Source: Delphinus delphis (taxonomy: Eukaryota; Chordata; Mammalia; Artiodactyla; Delphinidae). Taken from it: a DNA stretch of 64,000 nucleotides. The notes under the pieces are model-generated. The model had not been told where the DNA came from and ran no database searches. It saw only the letters and a list, made by a program, of their open reading frames with translations. The stretch is taken from contig NC_082694.2 in assembly GCF_949987515.2 (NCBI RefSeq), forward strand, positions 39,142,451 to 39,206,450, written 5' to 3'. Positions within the stretch are counted from its first letter, which is position 1; each line of letters starts with the position of its first letter. The translations under genes and the position numbers were made by a program. This document shows, in pieces, positions 60,901-64,000 of the stretch.

Positions 60901-61889
60901 CCTAGCACAGGGTTAATCCACACTTTTAGGCCCCCCAGCCTCTGCTCACGCTGCTCCCTCTGCCGGGAAAGTGCCCCCATAAACCTTGCCAGACTTCTGT
61001 AAAGGTCCCACTCGAATGCAGTCTACCTGATTTACTTCCTTTAGATTACAGGCAGACCTAAACCATGGCTGGATGTGAGGCTCCCTCCCTCACCCTTTAA
61101 GCAGTTTCTTGGTAAACTGGTTTCCCCCAAAGCAAGAGATCCACGCATTTATTGACTAAAAGTAAGTATTCACATAAGTGATAGAAAGTTGTTTTCATTC
61201 TTACTCATATTTTAAAGCACGGGGATTCTAAAAATCCTCTTTTCCCCTTCTTTCCAACAAAGGAAAACAAAACAAAACTCGACTTCTGTTCCATAAATTA
61301 GAAAGTACGCACTTTACAGTAAAAATGATTCACTTTGTTGAAGCAACATTTCCACGTAAGACCTGTTAAAATACCACTGGTGATTTTTAAAGCCGCACCG
61401 CATTTTGTCCAACTGTCAGCACGACAGCGATCACCTCTTGGCAACTGATGAAATTAAACTAAAAAAGATAGACCTCTCCTGAGGTCGGAAGGCTCCTCGT
61501 TCCTGTTCTAAAACGTAAAACCACCGTTTCAATTTAAATCAATTTTTAAATACGGGAAATCTTCGTCCTCCTTTATTTAGATTCTTATTACTTCCCTAAC
61601 CAAAAACCAAGTCTTTGGGAAACCCTAAGGCTCCGGCTATTATAATGGCATCAAATTACAGAGCGTGACTTTGATTTCGCACGCAAACCCTGAACCAGCT
61701 TACTTTTTTAAAAGGCTGACAGTTTGCCAGAGGCGATTTTAAAGACAGAATGAGTCACAACCAAAATTGAGCGCCCGAAACCCTGAGCGGCAAGACCCTC
61801 GGACGCTCTCCTCCTCCGCCCCCGCCGTCGGGGCCAGGCTCGCGCCCGGCCCTCGGTAGCCCGCGCCGAGAACACTCACCTGAGGCCAT
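27432..61889 (-). CDS. REL: REL, proto-oncogene c-Rel (NF-kB subunit), complete coding region
   Basis: The coding sequence is complement(join(27432-28222, 29324-29395, 29905-29973, 30553-30765, 30876-30980, 32085-32225, 44723-44814, 49207-49355, 51741-51883, 61880-61889)): 1785 nt, 594 residues, all GT-AG, phases consistent. c-Rel is a Rel-homology transcription factor. It binds kB DNA as a homodimer or with p50, is held in the cytoplasm by IkB proteins, and drives lymphocyte genes. The DNA-binding half (about residues 8-180) contains [12 protein letters not shown] with Cys27. The IPT/dimerisation half (about 181-285) starts at [20 protein letters not shown]. The RRPS site (Ser267) and the nuclear localisation signal KAKKQK (290-295) are present. 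The Ser/Asn-rich C-terminus (about 333-594) is the transactivation region. Human isoforms are about 587 and 619 residues, so the length fits the form without the Alu exon. The start is ATG at 61887-61889 in exon MASG. Confidence 0.97.
28843..29050 (-). repeat. hAT-type DNA-transposon fossil
   Basis: Phrases such as ataaagggccagagagtaaa, actttgtgggccatataacc and ccagtaaaactttacaaata are the complement of the text at 46432-46650, so these are two copies in opposite orientation. It lies in a REL intron. Confidence 0.7.
29324..29395 (-). CDS. REL: REL coding exon ([13 protein letters not shown])
   Basis: This is a 72-nt exon between acceptor tttatcatag and donor gtattt. It encodes (G)[19 protein letters not shown] then FIKK, with both edge codons split (g|ga and g|aa). 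Confidence 0.93.
29477..29500. repeat. (AAAAC)n microsatellite
   Basis: Four to five consecutive AAAAC units lie between the REL exon at 29395 and the SINE at 29534. Confidence 0.9.
29534..29880 (+). mobile_element. CHR-1-type SINE in the REL intron that hosts the Alu exon in primates
   Basis: It begins gggacctccctagtggagcg, has the tRNA-like box aagccctggtctgggaagat and the multi-unit body (cacaactactgagcctgcgt), and ends in an aaataaataaataaattt tail. It is antisense to REL and its tail ends 24 bases from the upstream exon's donor side. Confidence 0.93.
29905..29973 (-). CDS. REL: REL coding exon with nuclear localisation signal
   Basis: This is a 69-nt exon between acceptor tctaaccag and donor gtaaga. 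It encodes (D)[18 protein letters not shown] then WQDC plus one base. KAKKQK is the c-Rel nuclear localisation signal. The next intron (29396-29904) contains a CHR-1-type SINE. Confidence 0.95.
30553..30765 (-). CDS. REL: REL coding exon (end of Rel homology region)
   Basis: This is a 213-nt exon between acceptor attcactag and donor gtatga. It encodes [40 protein letters not shown] and [25 protein letters not shown] contains the conserved PKA-type site (Ser267 here). Confidence 0.96.
30876..30980 (-). CDS. REL: REL coding exon (start of dimerisation domain)
   Basis: This is a 105-nt exon between acceptor tatatttag and donor gtattt. It encodes [20 protein letters not shown] then [14 protein letters not shown]. 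This is the start of the IPT/TIG fold that makes the dimer contact. Confidence 0.96.
31415..31960 (+). mobile_element. Ancient L1 3' fragment
   Basis: It has L1-like 3' phrases (catacaccactggtgggtgc, tcctttgatctagcatttgc, gttgctaagaggag) but many changes and no open frame. Confidence 0.5.
32085..32225 (-). CDS. REL: REL coding exon ([20 protein letters not shown])
   Basis: This is a 141-nt exon between acceptor cttttcag and donor gtaagt. It encodes [40 protein letters not shown] and NPIYDN. Residues 160 and 168 are Arg here, where I recall His and Pro in other mammals. Confidence 0.95.
32610..33115 (-). repeat. MIR fossil split by a CHR-1-type SINE
   Basis: The left half has ttactccattttacagatga and the right half cacagctaagaagtggcaca and ttcaaactcaggccactgaa. 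These are the two halves of one antisense MIR separated by the SINE. Confidence 0.7.
32678..32995 (+). mobile_element. CHR-1-type SINE inside a MIR
   Basis: It starts gggacttcccaggtggtgca, carries the box ttcgatccctggtctgggga, and ends in an A-rich tail after gcggccaaaataaatcaatt. It is in a REL intron. Confidence 0.93.
33566..33915 (-). mobile_element. CHR-1-type SINE, antisense, with 16-bp target-site duplication
   Basis: T-rich start, then tatttttggctgtgttgggt and end ccaacacggaaggcc. A perfect 16-bp repeat, aaaaccccaattcttt, flanks it at 33550-33565 and 33916-33931. Confidence 0.95.
34029..34060. repeat. (ACAT)n microsatellite
   Basis: Eight ACAT units lie next to the poly-A end of an L1 (on the minus strand), a usual place for microsatellite birth. 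Confidence 0.95.
34086..34619 (-). mobile_element. 5'-truncated LINE-1 3' end (first of a tandem pair)
   Basis: It begins atctttattggagtataatt and runs to gccacatcat with the same 3' UTR text as the copies at 23524 and 34622. It has no ORF2. Confidence 0.9.
34622..36498 (-). mobile_element. LINE-1 3' end with ORF2 C-terminal coding remnant, split by a SINE
   Basis: From a T-rich start it carries the L1 3' UTR, then ORF2 C-terminal sequence on the minus strand. Recognisable parts are [20 protein letters not shown] and [16 protein letters not shown] near 35252-35545, and [20 protein letters not shown] at about 36400-36457. The element stops at about 36498, so most of ORF2 and all of ORF1 are missing. 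A SINE at 35790-36003 breaks the coding remnant, so it is dead. Confidence 0.93.
35790..36003 (-). mobile_element. CHR-2-type SINE inserted in LINE-1 ORF2
   Basis: It has a T-rich start, gtggtacgtgggcctctcac, and end ccaccagggaagccc. A short cccattt on each side is probably the target-site duplication. The L1 reading frame resumes on the other side. Confidence 0.93.
36499..36616 (-). mobile_element. Displaced LINE-1 segment
   Basis: The sequence from aacattttggtacatgactc to aaggaacctccatatg repeats the L1 text at about 35234-35350 in the same orientation, immediately beyond the truncated 5' end of the larger copy. Confidence 0.85.
36940..37310 (+). mobile_element. Ancient L1 3' UTR fossil
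   Basis: It has old L1 3' phrases: gtgagcaaaaggaactagat, acatgatccatttatatgaa, ccagagatgggagagggaat, ttgattgtggtggtgttaca. Confidence 0.65.
38040..39060 (-). mobile_element. Ancient L1 ORF2-region fossil
   Basis: It has phrases typical of antisense old ORF2: tctttagtccatttgaaagc, gtacaatgtggaatagaagt, gagtgcacatccttttctca. There is no intact frame. Confidence 0.65.
39061..41332 (-). other. REL intron, mostly unrecognised AT-rich sequence
   Basis: Apart from the L2-like stretch at 39670-39920 I recognise no gene or named repeat here. Confidence 0.45.
39670..39920 (+). repeat. L2-like fossil
   Basis: It has attgggcttctattatgtgc, cctgcccttagtgagattag and gtgaaaagtgttataatggg, a degenerate L2 3' end. 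Confidence 0.5.
41333..41862 (+). repeat. MER5-like hAT fossil interrupted by a second hAT-like element with an internal duplication
   Basis: The outer ends match MER5 (gtttctcaaagtgtggtcca and attcaaattgagagtcactg). Between them lies another old element that contains two ~110-bp copies of related text, each starting gaccca-tggtcataaaatt (about 41405 and 41519). Confidence 0.65.
41870..42190 (+). repeat. Ancient dispersed repeat, same family as 24735-25960
   Basis: It has the recurring text for an old dispersed family: gaataatctttctggatgta-like, gaggcaggaacacaagttta, gtccaggctaaaaactgatg. Confidence 0.4.
42640..42850 (-). repeat. MIR fossil, antisense
   Basis: It has accatttattaagtattatt, ctctgctttacagaagagaa, caagtggcaatgctggaatt and caaatccagatctcctgact, in MIR antisense order. 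Confidence 0.75.
43000..43111 (-). repeat. MIR fossil (left half), antisense
   Basis: It has tctctactttataaataagg followed by aaatgaaggcatagaaaat, cut by the SINE at 43127. Confidence 0.65.
43127..43455 (+). mobile_element. CHR-1-type SINE with 15-bp target-site duplication
   Basis: It has gggacttccctggtggccca, the tRNA-like box, a multi-unit body and a taaataaataaataa tail. The perfect repeat aaaaaatcacacaag flanks it at 43112-43126 and 43456-43470. Confidence 0.95.
43490..43860 (+). mobile_element. Ancient L1 3' fragment
   Basis: It has ttaatagatgactagataaa, ccacagaatactgttaaaaa and gactccatttgtataaaaaa, old L1 3' phrases with no open frame. Confidence 0.55.
43861..44722 (-). other. REL intron, nothing recognised
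   Basis: I see no gene, RNA or named repeat in this stretch upstream of the exon at 44723. Confidence 0.45.
44723..44814 (-). CDS. REL: REL coding exon ([20 protein letters not shown])
   Basis: This is a 92-nt exon between acceptor ccttctag and donor gtaagt. It encodes (F)[20 protein letters not shown] then [11 protein letters not shown] run of 10 A bases within VKKK keeps frame. The intron to the next exon downstream is about 12.5 kb, one of the longest in the gene. Confidence 0.95.
44815..45849 (-). other. REL intron, unclassified old repeat-like sequence
   Basis: The part at about 45290-45560 reads like an old, unassigned dispersed element (aaaaaccaggtaactgcata, ctggcttctcttgaacattt, caacctctccactccatgga). 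I cannot name it. Confidence 0.35.
45868..46180 (-). pseudogene. Possible fragment of a retrocopied gene of unknown parent
   Basis: On the minus strand the stretch has coding-like composition in shifting frames: [20 protein letters not shown] in one frame, then [20 protein letters not shown] and [20 protein letters not shown] in another. A frame change separates the two. The Lys/Gly-rich text looks like a basic nuclear protein. I do not recognise it and see no poly-A tail, so this is tentative. Confidence 0.3.
46310..46430 (+). repeat. L2 3' end fossil
   Basis: It has cattcaacaagttctggggt, cctactacgtaccaaaaact and ctcgtggagcttacagtcta, the L2 3' end in order. Confidence 0.65.
46432..46650 (+). 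repeat. hAT-type DNA-transposon fossil
   Basis: It has gcaggggttggcaaactata at the left end, tgtaaataaagttttactcg in the middle, and gtcctttacagaaaaagttt at the right. The ends are an imperfect inverted pair. It is the opposite orientation of 28843-29050. Confidence 0.75.
46780..47230 (+). repeat. Ancient dispersed repeat, same family as 24735-25960
   Basis: It carries text such as aggagtggatagattcaaga, aggatgacacctatgtttgg and aagaaaagtacgagtaag. A 63-residue open frame at 47035-47226 lies inside it and shows no family I recognise, so I do not count it as a gene. Confidence 0.4.
47290..47990 (+). repeat. Unclassified ancient repeat (L1-like 3' text)
   Basis: It has aacaaaggccaagaaactgt, tctaaatcaaaggagactaa and gatccttaacaggatcttgg, which recur widely in mammalian genomes in my recollection. 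The family is uncertain. Confidence 0.4.
48263..48335 (+). mobile_element. LINE-1 3' terminal fragment
   Basis: It has catgtacacctgaaactaaa and aatcaacgatgctccaatat, the last bases of an L1 3' UTR, ending in an A-rich run. Confidence 0.7.
48340..48720 (-). mobile_element. Ancient L1 3' fossil
   Basis: It has tggatataccagtttattta, tttgccatcacaaacaaagc and ttcaatgaacatcgttatag, with no open frame. Confidence 0.55.
48721..49206 (-). other. REL intron, nothing recognised
   Basis: This is AT-rich intronic sequence just downstream of the exon donor at 49207 on the minus strand. I recognise nothing in it. Confidence 0.45.
49207..49355 (-). CDS. REL: REL coding exon ([18 protein letters not shown])
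   Basis: This is a 149-nt exon between acceptor cttttcag and donor gtaagt. It encodes [38 protein letters not shown] and [11 protein letters not shown]. Residues 70 and 72 are Ile and His where I recall Asp and Tyr in other mammals. Confidence 0.95.
49737..50064 (+). mobile_element. CHR-1-type SINE with 14-bp target-site duplication
   Basis: It has gggcttccctggtggcacag, the tRNA-like box gagccctggtctgggaagat, and a body ending gcagccaaaaaacaa. The perfect repeat aaagtatatattta lies at 49723-49736 and 50065-50078. Confidence 0.95.
50494..50620 (+). mobile_element. Short tRNA-derived SINE
   Basis: It has gggaattccctggcggtcca, ggttcgatccctggttgggg and agccgtgtggtgcagccaaa, then an A-rich tail. 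The short form lacks the multi-unit body of the CHR-1-type copies. Confidence 0.9.
50640..51740 (-). other. REL intron, nothing recognised
   Basis: This is AT-rich intronic sequence between two REL exons. I see no gene or named repeat. Confidence 0.45.
51741..51883 (-). CDS. REL: REL coding exon 2 (DNA recognition loop)
   Basis: This is a 143-nt exon between acceptor attttcag and donor gtaata. It encodes (G)[37 protein letters not shown] and [19 protein letters not shown] is the DNA-contacting loop with the redox-sensitive Cys27. Arg9 replaces the Tyr of the usual PYIEI or PYVEI start of the Rel fold. Confidence 0.96.
52555..52900 (+). mobile_element. Ancient L1 3' UTR fossil
   Basis: It has gaacaacatggatgaatctc, ctgagtgaaagaagccagat, cactggttgcctaagcatag and tatatgtcaataaagctgtc, in L1 3' order. 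Confidence 0.8.
53280..53450 (+). repeat. MIR fossil (3' part)
   Basis: It has tactctataaaatggagata, acctaccacatagggttgtt and aacaaatattcagtaaatgg, the MIR tail order. Confidence 0.7.
53510..54250 (+). repeat. Ancient dispersed repeat, same family as 24735-25960
   Basis: It has ggaatcacatgatctgattg, acattttagagtaaaaattc, agaggctgttacagtaatgt and gatggctccatattttctac. The order parallels the copy at 24735. Confidence 0.45.
54446..54814 (+). mobile_element. CHR-1-type SINE inserted in the LINE-1 3' end
   Basis: It has gacttctctggtggtccagt, a multi-unit body, and gcagccacaaaaa at the end. The flanks agaacctactctatag (54430-54445) and agaacctactgtatag (54815-54830) match at 15 of 16 bases and are the target-site duplication. 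Confidence 0.94.
54906..54942. repeat. (TA)n microsatellite
   Basis: An alternating TA run with one TG interruption sits inside the LINE-1 3' UTR. Confidence 0.9.
55014..56943 (-). other. REL intron 1, mostly unrecognised
   Basis: There is a MIR-like antisense piece at about 56590-56700 (ttatcccattttacagttgc) and a short tandem triplication near 55640-55708. I see nothing else that I can name. Confidence 0.45.
56944..57115 (+). repeat. MER5A-like hAT fossil
   Basis: It has tatcagaatcacctaggtag, catgtcctgaccccacctga and gattaagaaccattgcccta, the MER5A order. Confidence 0.75.
57116..59185 (-). other. REL intron 1, mostly unrecognised
   Basis: A MIR-like antisense fossil lies at about 58150-58300 and an 18-bp-period tandem duplication at 59075-59109. 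Otherwise nothing recognisable. Confidence 0.45.
59186..59356 (+). mobile_element. LINE-1 3' terminal fragment
   Basis: It has ctgtatagcacagggaatta, ctatgctgtacatgtgaaac and aatcaattatactccaattt, then an A-rich tail. Confidence 0.8.
59357..61779 (-). other. REL intron 1, 5' part
   Basis: This is repeat-poor intronic sequence downstream of exon 1. It contains an AP-1-like TGAGTCA at 61751-61757 close to exon 1. I recognise nothing else. Confidence 0.5.
61880..61889 (-). CDS. REL: REL coding exon 1 (start codon)
   Basis: Only 10 coding bases are present: ATG GCC TCA G, then donor gtgagt. The context is gagccATGG, a good Kozak match. The exon lies in the CpG island. MAS followed by a split Gly matches the mammalian c-Rel start. 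Confidence 0.93.
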
Positions 61890-62193
61890 GGCTCAGCTCA
61901 CCGCGCCGCCCCGCTCCGAGCGTCCGGACCCGAAGCCGCTGCAGTCAATCAGCCCGTTAGTCAGGCGGCCAAGGGACCTCTGCCGGCGGGATCCCCAGTC
62001 CCCCTGATCACCCCCGGGTCCTCCTCTTCCTCCTTCCCGCCCTCCTCTGGGTTTGCGGCTCACACCTTCCCACCCGCTTAATTCTCGCGCTCCGGTCACC
62101 CGGCGTTGCCCGTCCCGGCTGCAGGAGCCAGGAGGCGGAGCGCTGCTACAGCTGAGGGCAGGTCGGCCCGAGAGGCGAACAGCCCGGCGGGGG

Positions 62194-62203
62194 GGGACTT
62201 CCC
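62194..62203 (+). promoter_or_regulatory. kB site (GGGACTTCCC)
   Basis: It is a full match to the NF-kB consensus GGGRNYYYCC, about 305 bp upstream of the REL start codon. Autoregulation of REL by NF-kB is known in other mammals, so this is a plausible feedback element. Confidence 0.7.
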
Positions 62204-62208
62204 GCGGC

Positions 62209-62216
62209 TGACGTAA
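62209..62216 (+). promoter_or_regulatory. CRE/ATF-like site (TGACGTAA)
   Basis: It is a 7-of-8 match to the TGACGTCA palindrome, only 5 bp from the kB site. A second TGACGTC lies at 62554-62560. Confidence 0.5.
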
Positions 62217-62687
62217 ACTCCTCACCGCCGCTTCCCCCGGGCTGGGGCGGGGGCGGAGCGTCTTGCGACCGGCGCCCGTGCTTCCGCCCTCAGCGGCCCG
62301 CGCCCCGCCCCGCCCGTGCCCGTGCCCCGCCCGTGCCCCGCCCCCGCCCCCGCCCGCTCTCCCGGAGCCCCGGTGGGCTTGGGACCTCGTCGCGGAAGCG
62401 CGAGCGCGGGACCTTCGGGAGCGCAGGGAACGCTGGGAGCCGGGAGGTGACGGCCCCGAGCGTGCGAAAGCCGCCAGCTCCTGAGAAATCCCCCTCCTCC
62501 AGGGTGTTCTTGGACGCGTGGCTTAAAGTTCAGGAGCGGGTGGGAGGGTGCGGTGACGTCTAGAGGGCCGGCCGCCCGCGAGCACTTGGGGGCGGGCCGG
62601 GCGGCGAAGTGGGGCCCGTCCTCCCAGCCTGGGGTAAGGACAGCTGGGGTTTTCGTTGGGTGGTTCCCCCTCTTCCTGATTTCGCAC

Positions 62688-62695
62688 ATGCAAAT
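62688..62695 (+). promoter_or_regulatory. Octamer motif (ATGCAAAT)
   Basis: This is a perfect octamer next to a GC box and an ETS-like TTCCT at about 62672. Oct-1/Oct-2 sites are common in B-cell promoters. Confidence 0.6.
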
Positions 62696-62783
62696 CCCCG
62701 CCCCCGCGCTGGCGGGCGTCCCGGAGCGCACTCGAGGGGAAGTGCGGAAGCTGCAGCGGCCTCTGCGCGCCTGTAATTAAGGT

Positions 62784-62791
62784 ATTTGCAT
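62784..62791 (-). promoter_or_regulatory. Second octamer motif (ATGCAAAT on minus)
   Basis: ATTTGCAT on + is a perfect octamer in the orientation of REL, 96 bp upstream of the first. Confidence 0.6.
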
Positions 62792-63059
62792 ACGGGGACC
62801 CCAGCAGTGTGATCTTATCCCTTTGCATCATCTCAATTGTTCTGTTAACGTACTTTACAAACTAAAACTTTTTAAACTCTTGAGGTCCGCAGTGTGAGTT
62901 CGTTGCCTCATCACTCAGTGTGCTCGAGATTAATGACGTGGACACTGCCTTGGGGTTTGACAGAGTTACCCCCGTGGAAAGGAGGACGAAAGTTTAGTAT
63001 GCTAAAGGAATCTAAGTTAACTTTGTTTCTTTCATGTGTAAATAACCTTCTATGTGTCA

Positions 63060-63240
63060 GTTTAGTTACCTTATAATGTATTATCCTCATTTTATAGATG
63101 AGGCAGTCAGGGTTCAGAGAAGTTAAGTAACTTGTTCATACCTCAGAATGCTACTAAAAAAAAAAAAAGAACAGTTTAAACTCAGGGTTTTCTGACTCCA
63201 AAAGCTCCATGCTCTTTCCACTATCCTTTACTGCCTAATG
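63060..63240 (-). repeat. MIR fossil, antisense, with an A run
   Basis: It has tcctcattttatagatgagg, cagagaagttaagtaacttg and actcagggttttctgactcc, in MIR antisense order, with a 13-base A run at about 63157-63169. Confidence 0.75.
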
Positions 63241-64000
63241 TAAGTATGGAGGGGCAATGGGAAATATCAGCCATACTAGTGCCAAAACTGGAGGACCCAG
63301 TTGGGGAAATAATTAAAAATAAACTCTCCTGCCACGCCCAAAACATCCTCTCCACAAAATATAGAAAAGTAGAAAAGAATGAAATAGTTTTATTATAGAA
63401 TAAGCATTAAACCATACTGTGATGCACTAAAGAGATTGCAAAGAGAAGAAATCTCACTCGTTTATATAATCAGACAGATGCAATCAATTACATACCTGTT
63501 GTCCTTCTCCCAAGGAAAAAAAATAGGAAGTTACATCTTGGAGCCAAAAGCCAAGGTTTAAACTCCCACAGAGACAGAGAGATGGGGCACCATCCTCCTT
63601 GATATTCACATTTCAAAGAGATAGCTCAAAGGCCCCCAAGAAAGATCTTAAGGGGGTACAAAACTGGCAAGAAACTTGTTTAGCTTTTTAAAAGGTGTAC
63701 ATACATCTCAGAGAAATCATTTATAGCTTCTGTTTTTCTAAAAGAATTGCTAAATGAAAAGTAAGGGGGTAATGTTCTTTGTTCTTTTTGGCACCAGGCA
63801 GATTTTTAAATTTAATTATTTTAGACTTGTATTCACCCTTACAACCCCAAATGTGAGAACTATATGAATGAACTAAGCATAAATGTTTAAGAATCCAACA
63901 GGAGGATGAGAGATGAATAGGAATGGAAAATAGTTTGCGTGTATTTGTTTATATTTCACCTCCAGAAATTGATTGGTTTTAGGTGCTTCTTTTTTTTTAA
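63241..64000. other. Upstream flank of REL, nothing recognised
   Basis: I see no gene, exon or named repeat in this stretch at the right edge. Confidence 0.5.

Larger units (their letters stand above)
61780..62790. promoter_or_regulatory. REL: CpG island with REL promoter and 5' UTR
   Basis: About 1 kb of GC-rich, CpG-dense sequence surrounds REL exon 1, in contrast to the AT-rich flanks. GC boxes cluster at 62290-62352. No TATA box is obvious upstream of exon 1, so initiation is probably dispersed. On the minus strand no ATG occurs between about 62688 and the REL start at 61889, so the 5' UTR has no upstream AUG. The in-frame open stretch from 62225 to a TGA at 61893-61895 begins with GTG, not ATG. 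Confidence 0.9.

Noticed and set aside
61893..62225. 110-codon upstream ORF of REL
   Set aside because: It does not begin with ATG but with GTG, so it is not a conventional upstream ORF. I kept it only as a low-scored observation.
62222..62731. 169-residue open frame in the CpG island
   Set aside because: GC-rich DNA lacks stop codons by composition. The text is Pro/Ala/Arg-rich in all frames, with no conserved domain and no splice context.
1..64000. Endogenous retroviruses
   Set aside because: I looked for paired LTRs, primer-binding sites and gag/pol text and recognised none. Retroelement sequence here is LINE and SINE.

Overview
This window is mammalian nuclear DNA, almost certainly from a cetacean. 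It contains about fourteen copies of the tRNA-Glu-derived CHR-type SINEs typical of whales and dolphins, several LINE-1 3' ends of cetartiodactyl type, many older MIR, L2, L1M and hAT fossils, and no Alu. It has two protein-coding genes in a convergent arrangement. The gene pair and its orientation match the human 2p16.1 REL-PUS10 neighbourhood. I see no prokaryotic genes, CRISPR arrays, tRNA or rRNA genes, or intact endogenous retroviruses.

Positions 1-15002 (+ strand): the 3' part of PUS10, a tRNA pseudouridine synthase. Seven coding exons (4069-4125, 4998-5074, 5168-5223, 6266-6383, 9885-10027, 12775-12874, 14964-15002) join in one frame and encode the last ~195 residues, including the catalytic GRED motif. 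The 5' exons lie off the left edge. Introns carry SINEs, old L1 and MIR fossils. A 3' UTR follows the stop codon.

Positions ~15003-27431: the region between the two stop codons, holding the PUS10 3' UTR and probably a long REL 3' UTR read on the minus strand. It is rich in repeats: L1M, a young L1 3' end with target-site duplications, CHR SINEs, a palindromic-ended DNA transposon split by a SINE, and a possible retrocopy of an unrecognised coiled-coil gene.

Positions 27432-61889 (- strand): the complete REL (c-Rel, NF-kB family) coding region. Ten coding exons give an intact 594-residue reading frame with consensus GT-AG junctions and consistent phases. The primate Alu-derived exon is absent, as expected. 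The corresponding intron has instead taken an antisense CHR SINE.

Positions ~61780-62800: the REL CpG-island promoter, without an obvious TATA box. It has a strong kB site close to the start codon, a CRE-like site, GC boxes and two perfect octamer motifs. Beyond 62800 is upstream flank with a MIR fossil.

I found no previously undescribed system. The points most worth a second look are the SINE in the REL intron that hosts the Alu exon in humans, unusual substitutions in the REL DNA-binding domain, the paired octamers and kB site, and several nested repeat insertions with clean target-site duplications.
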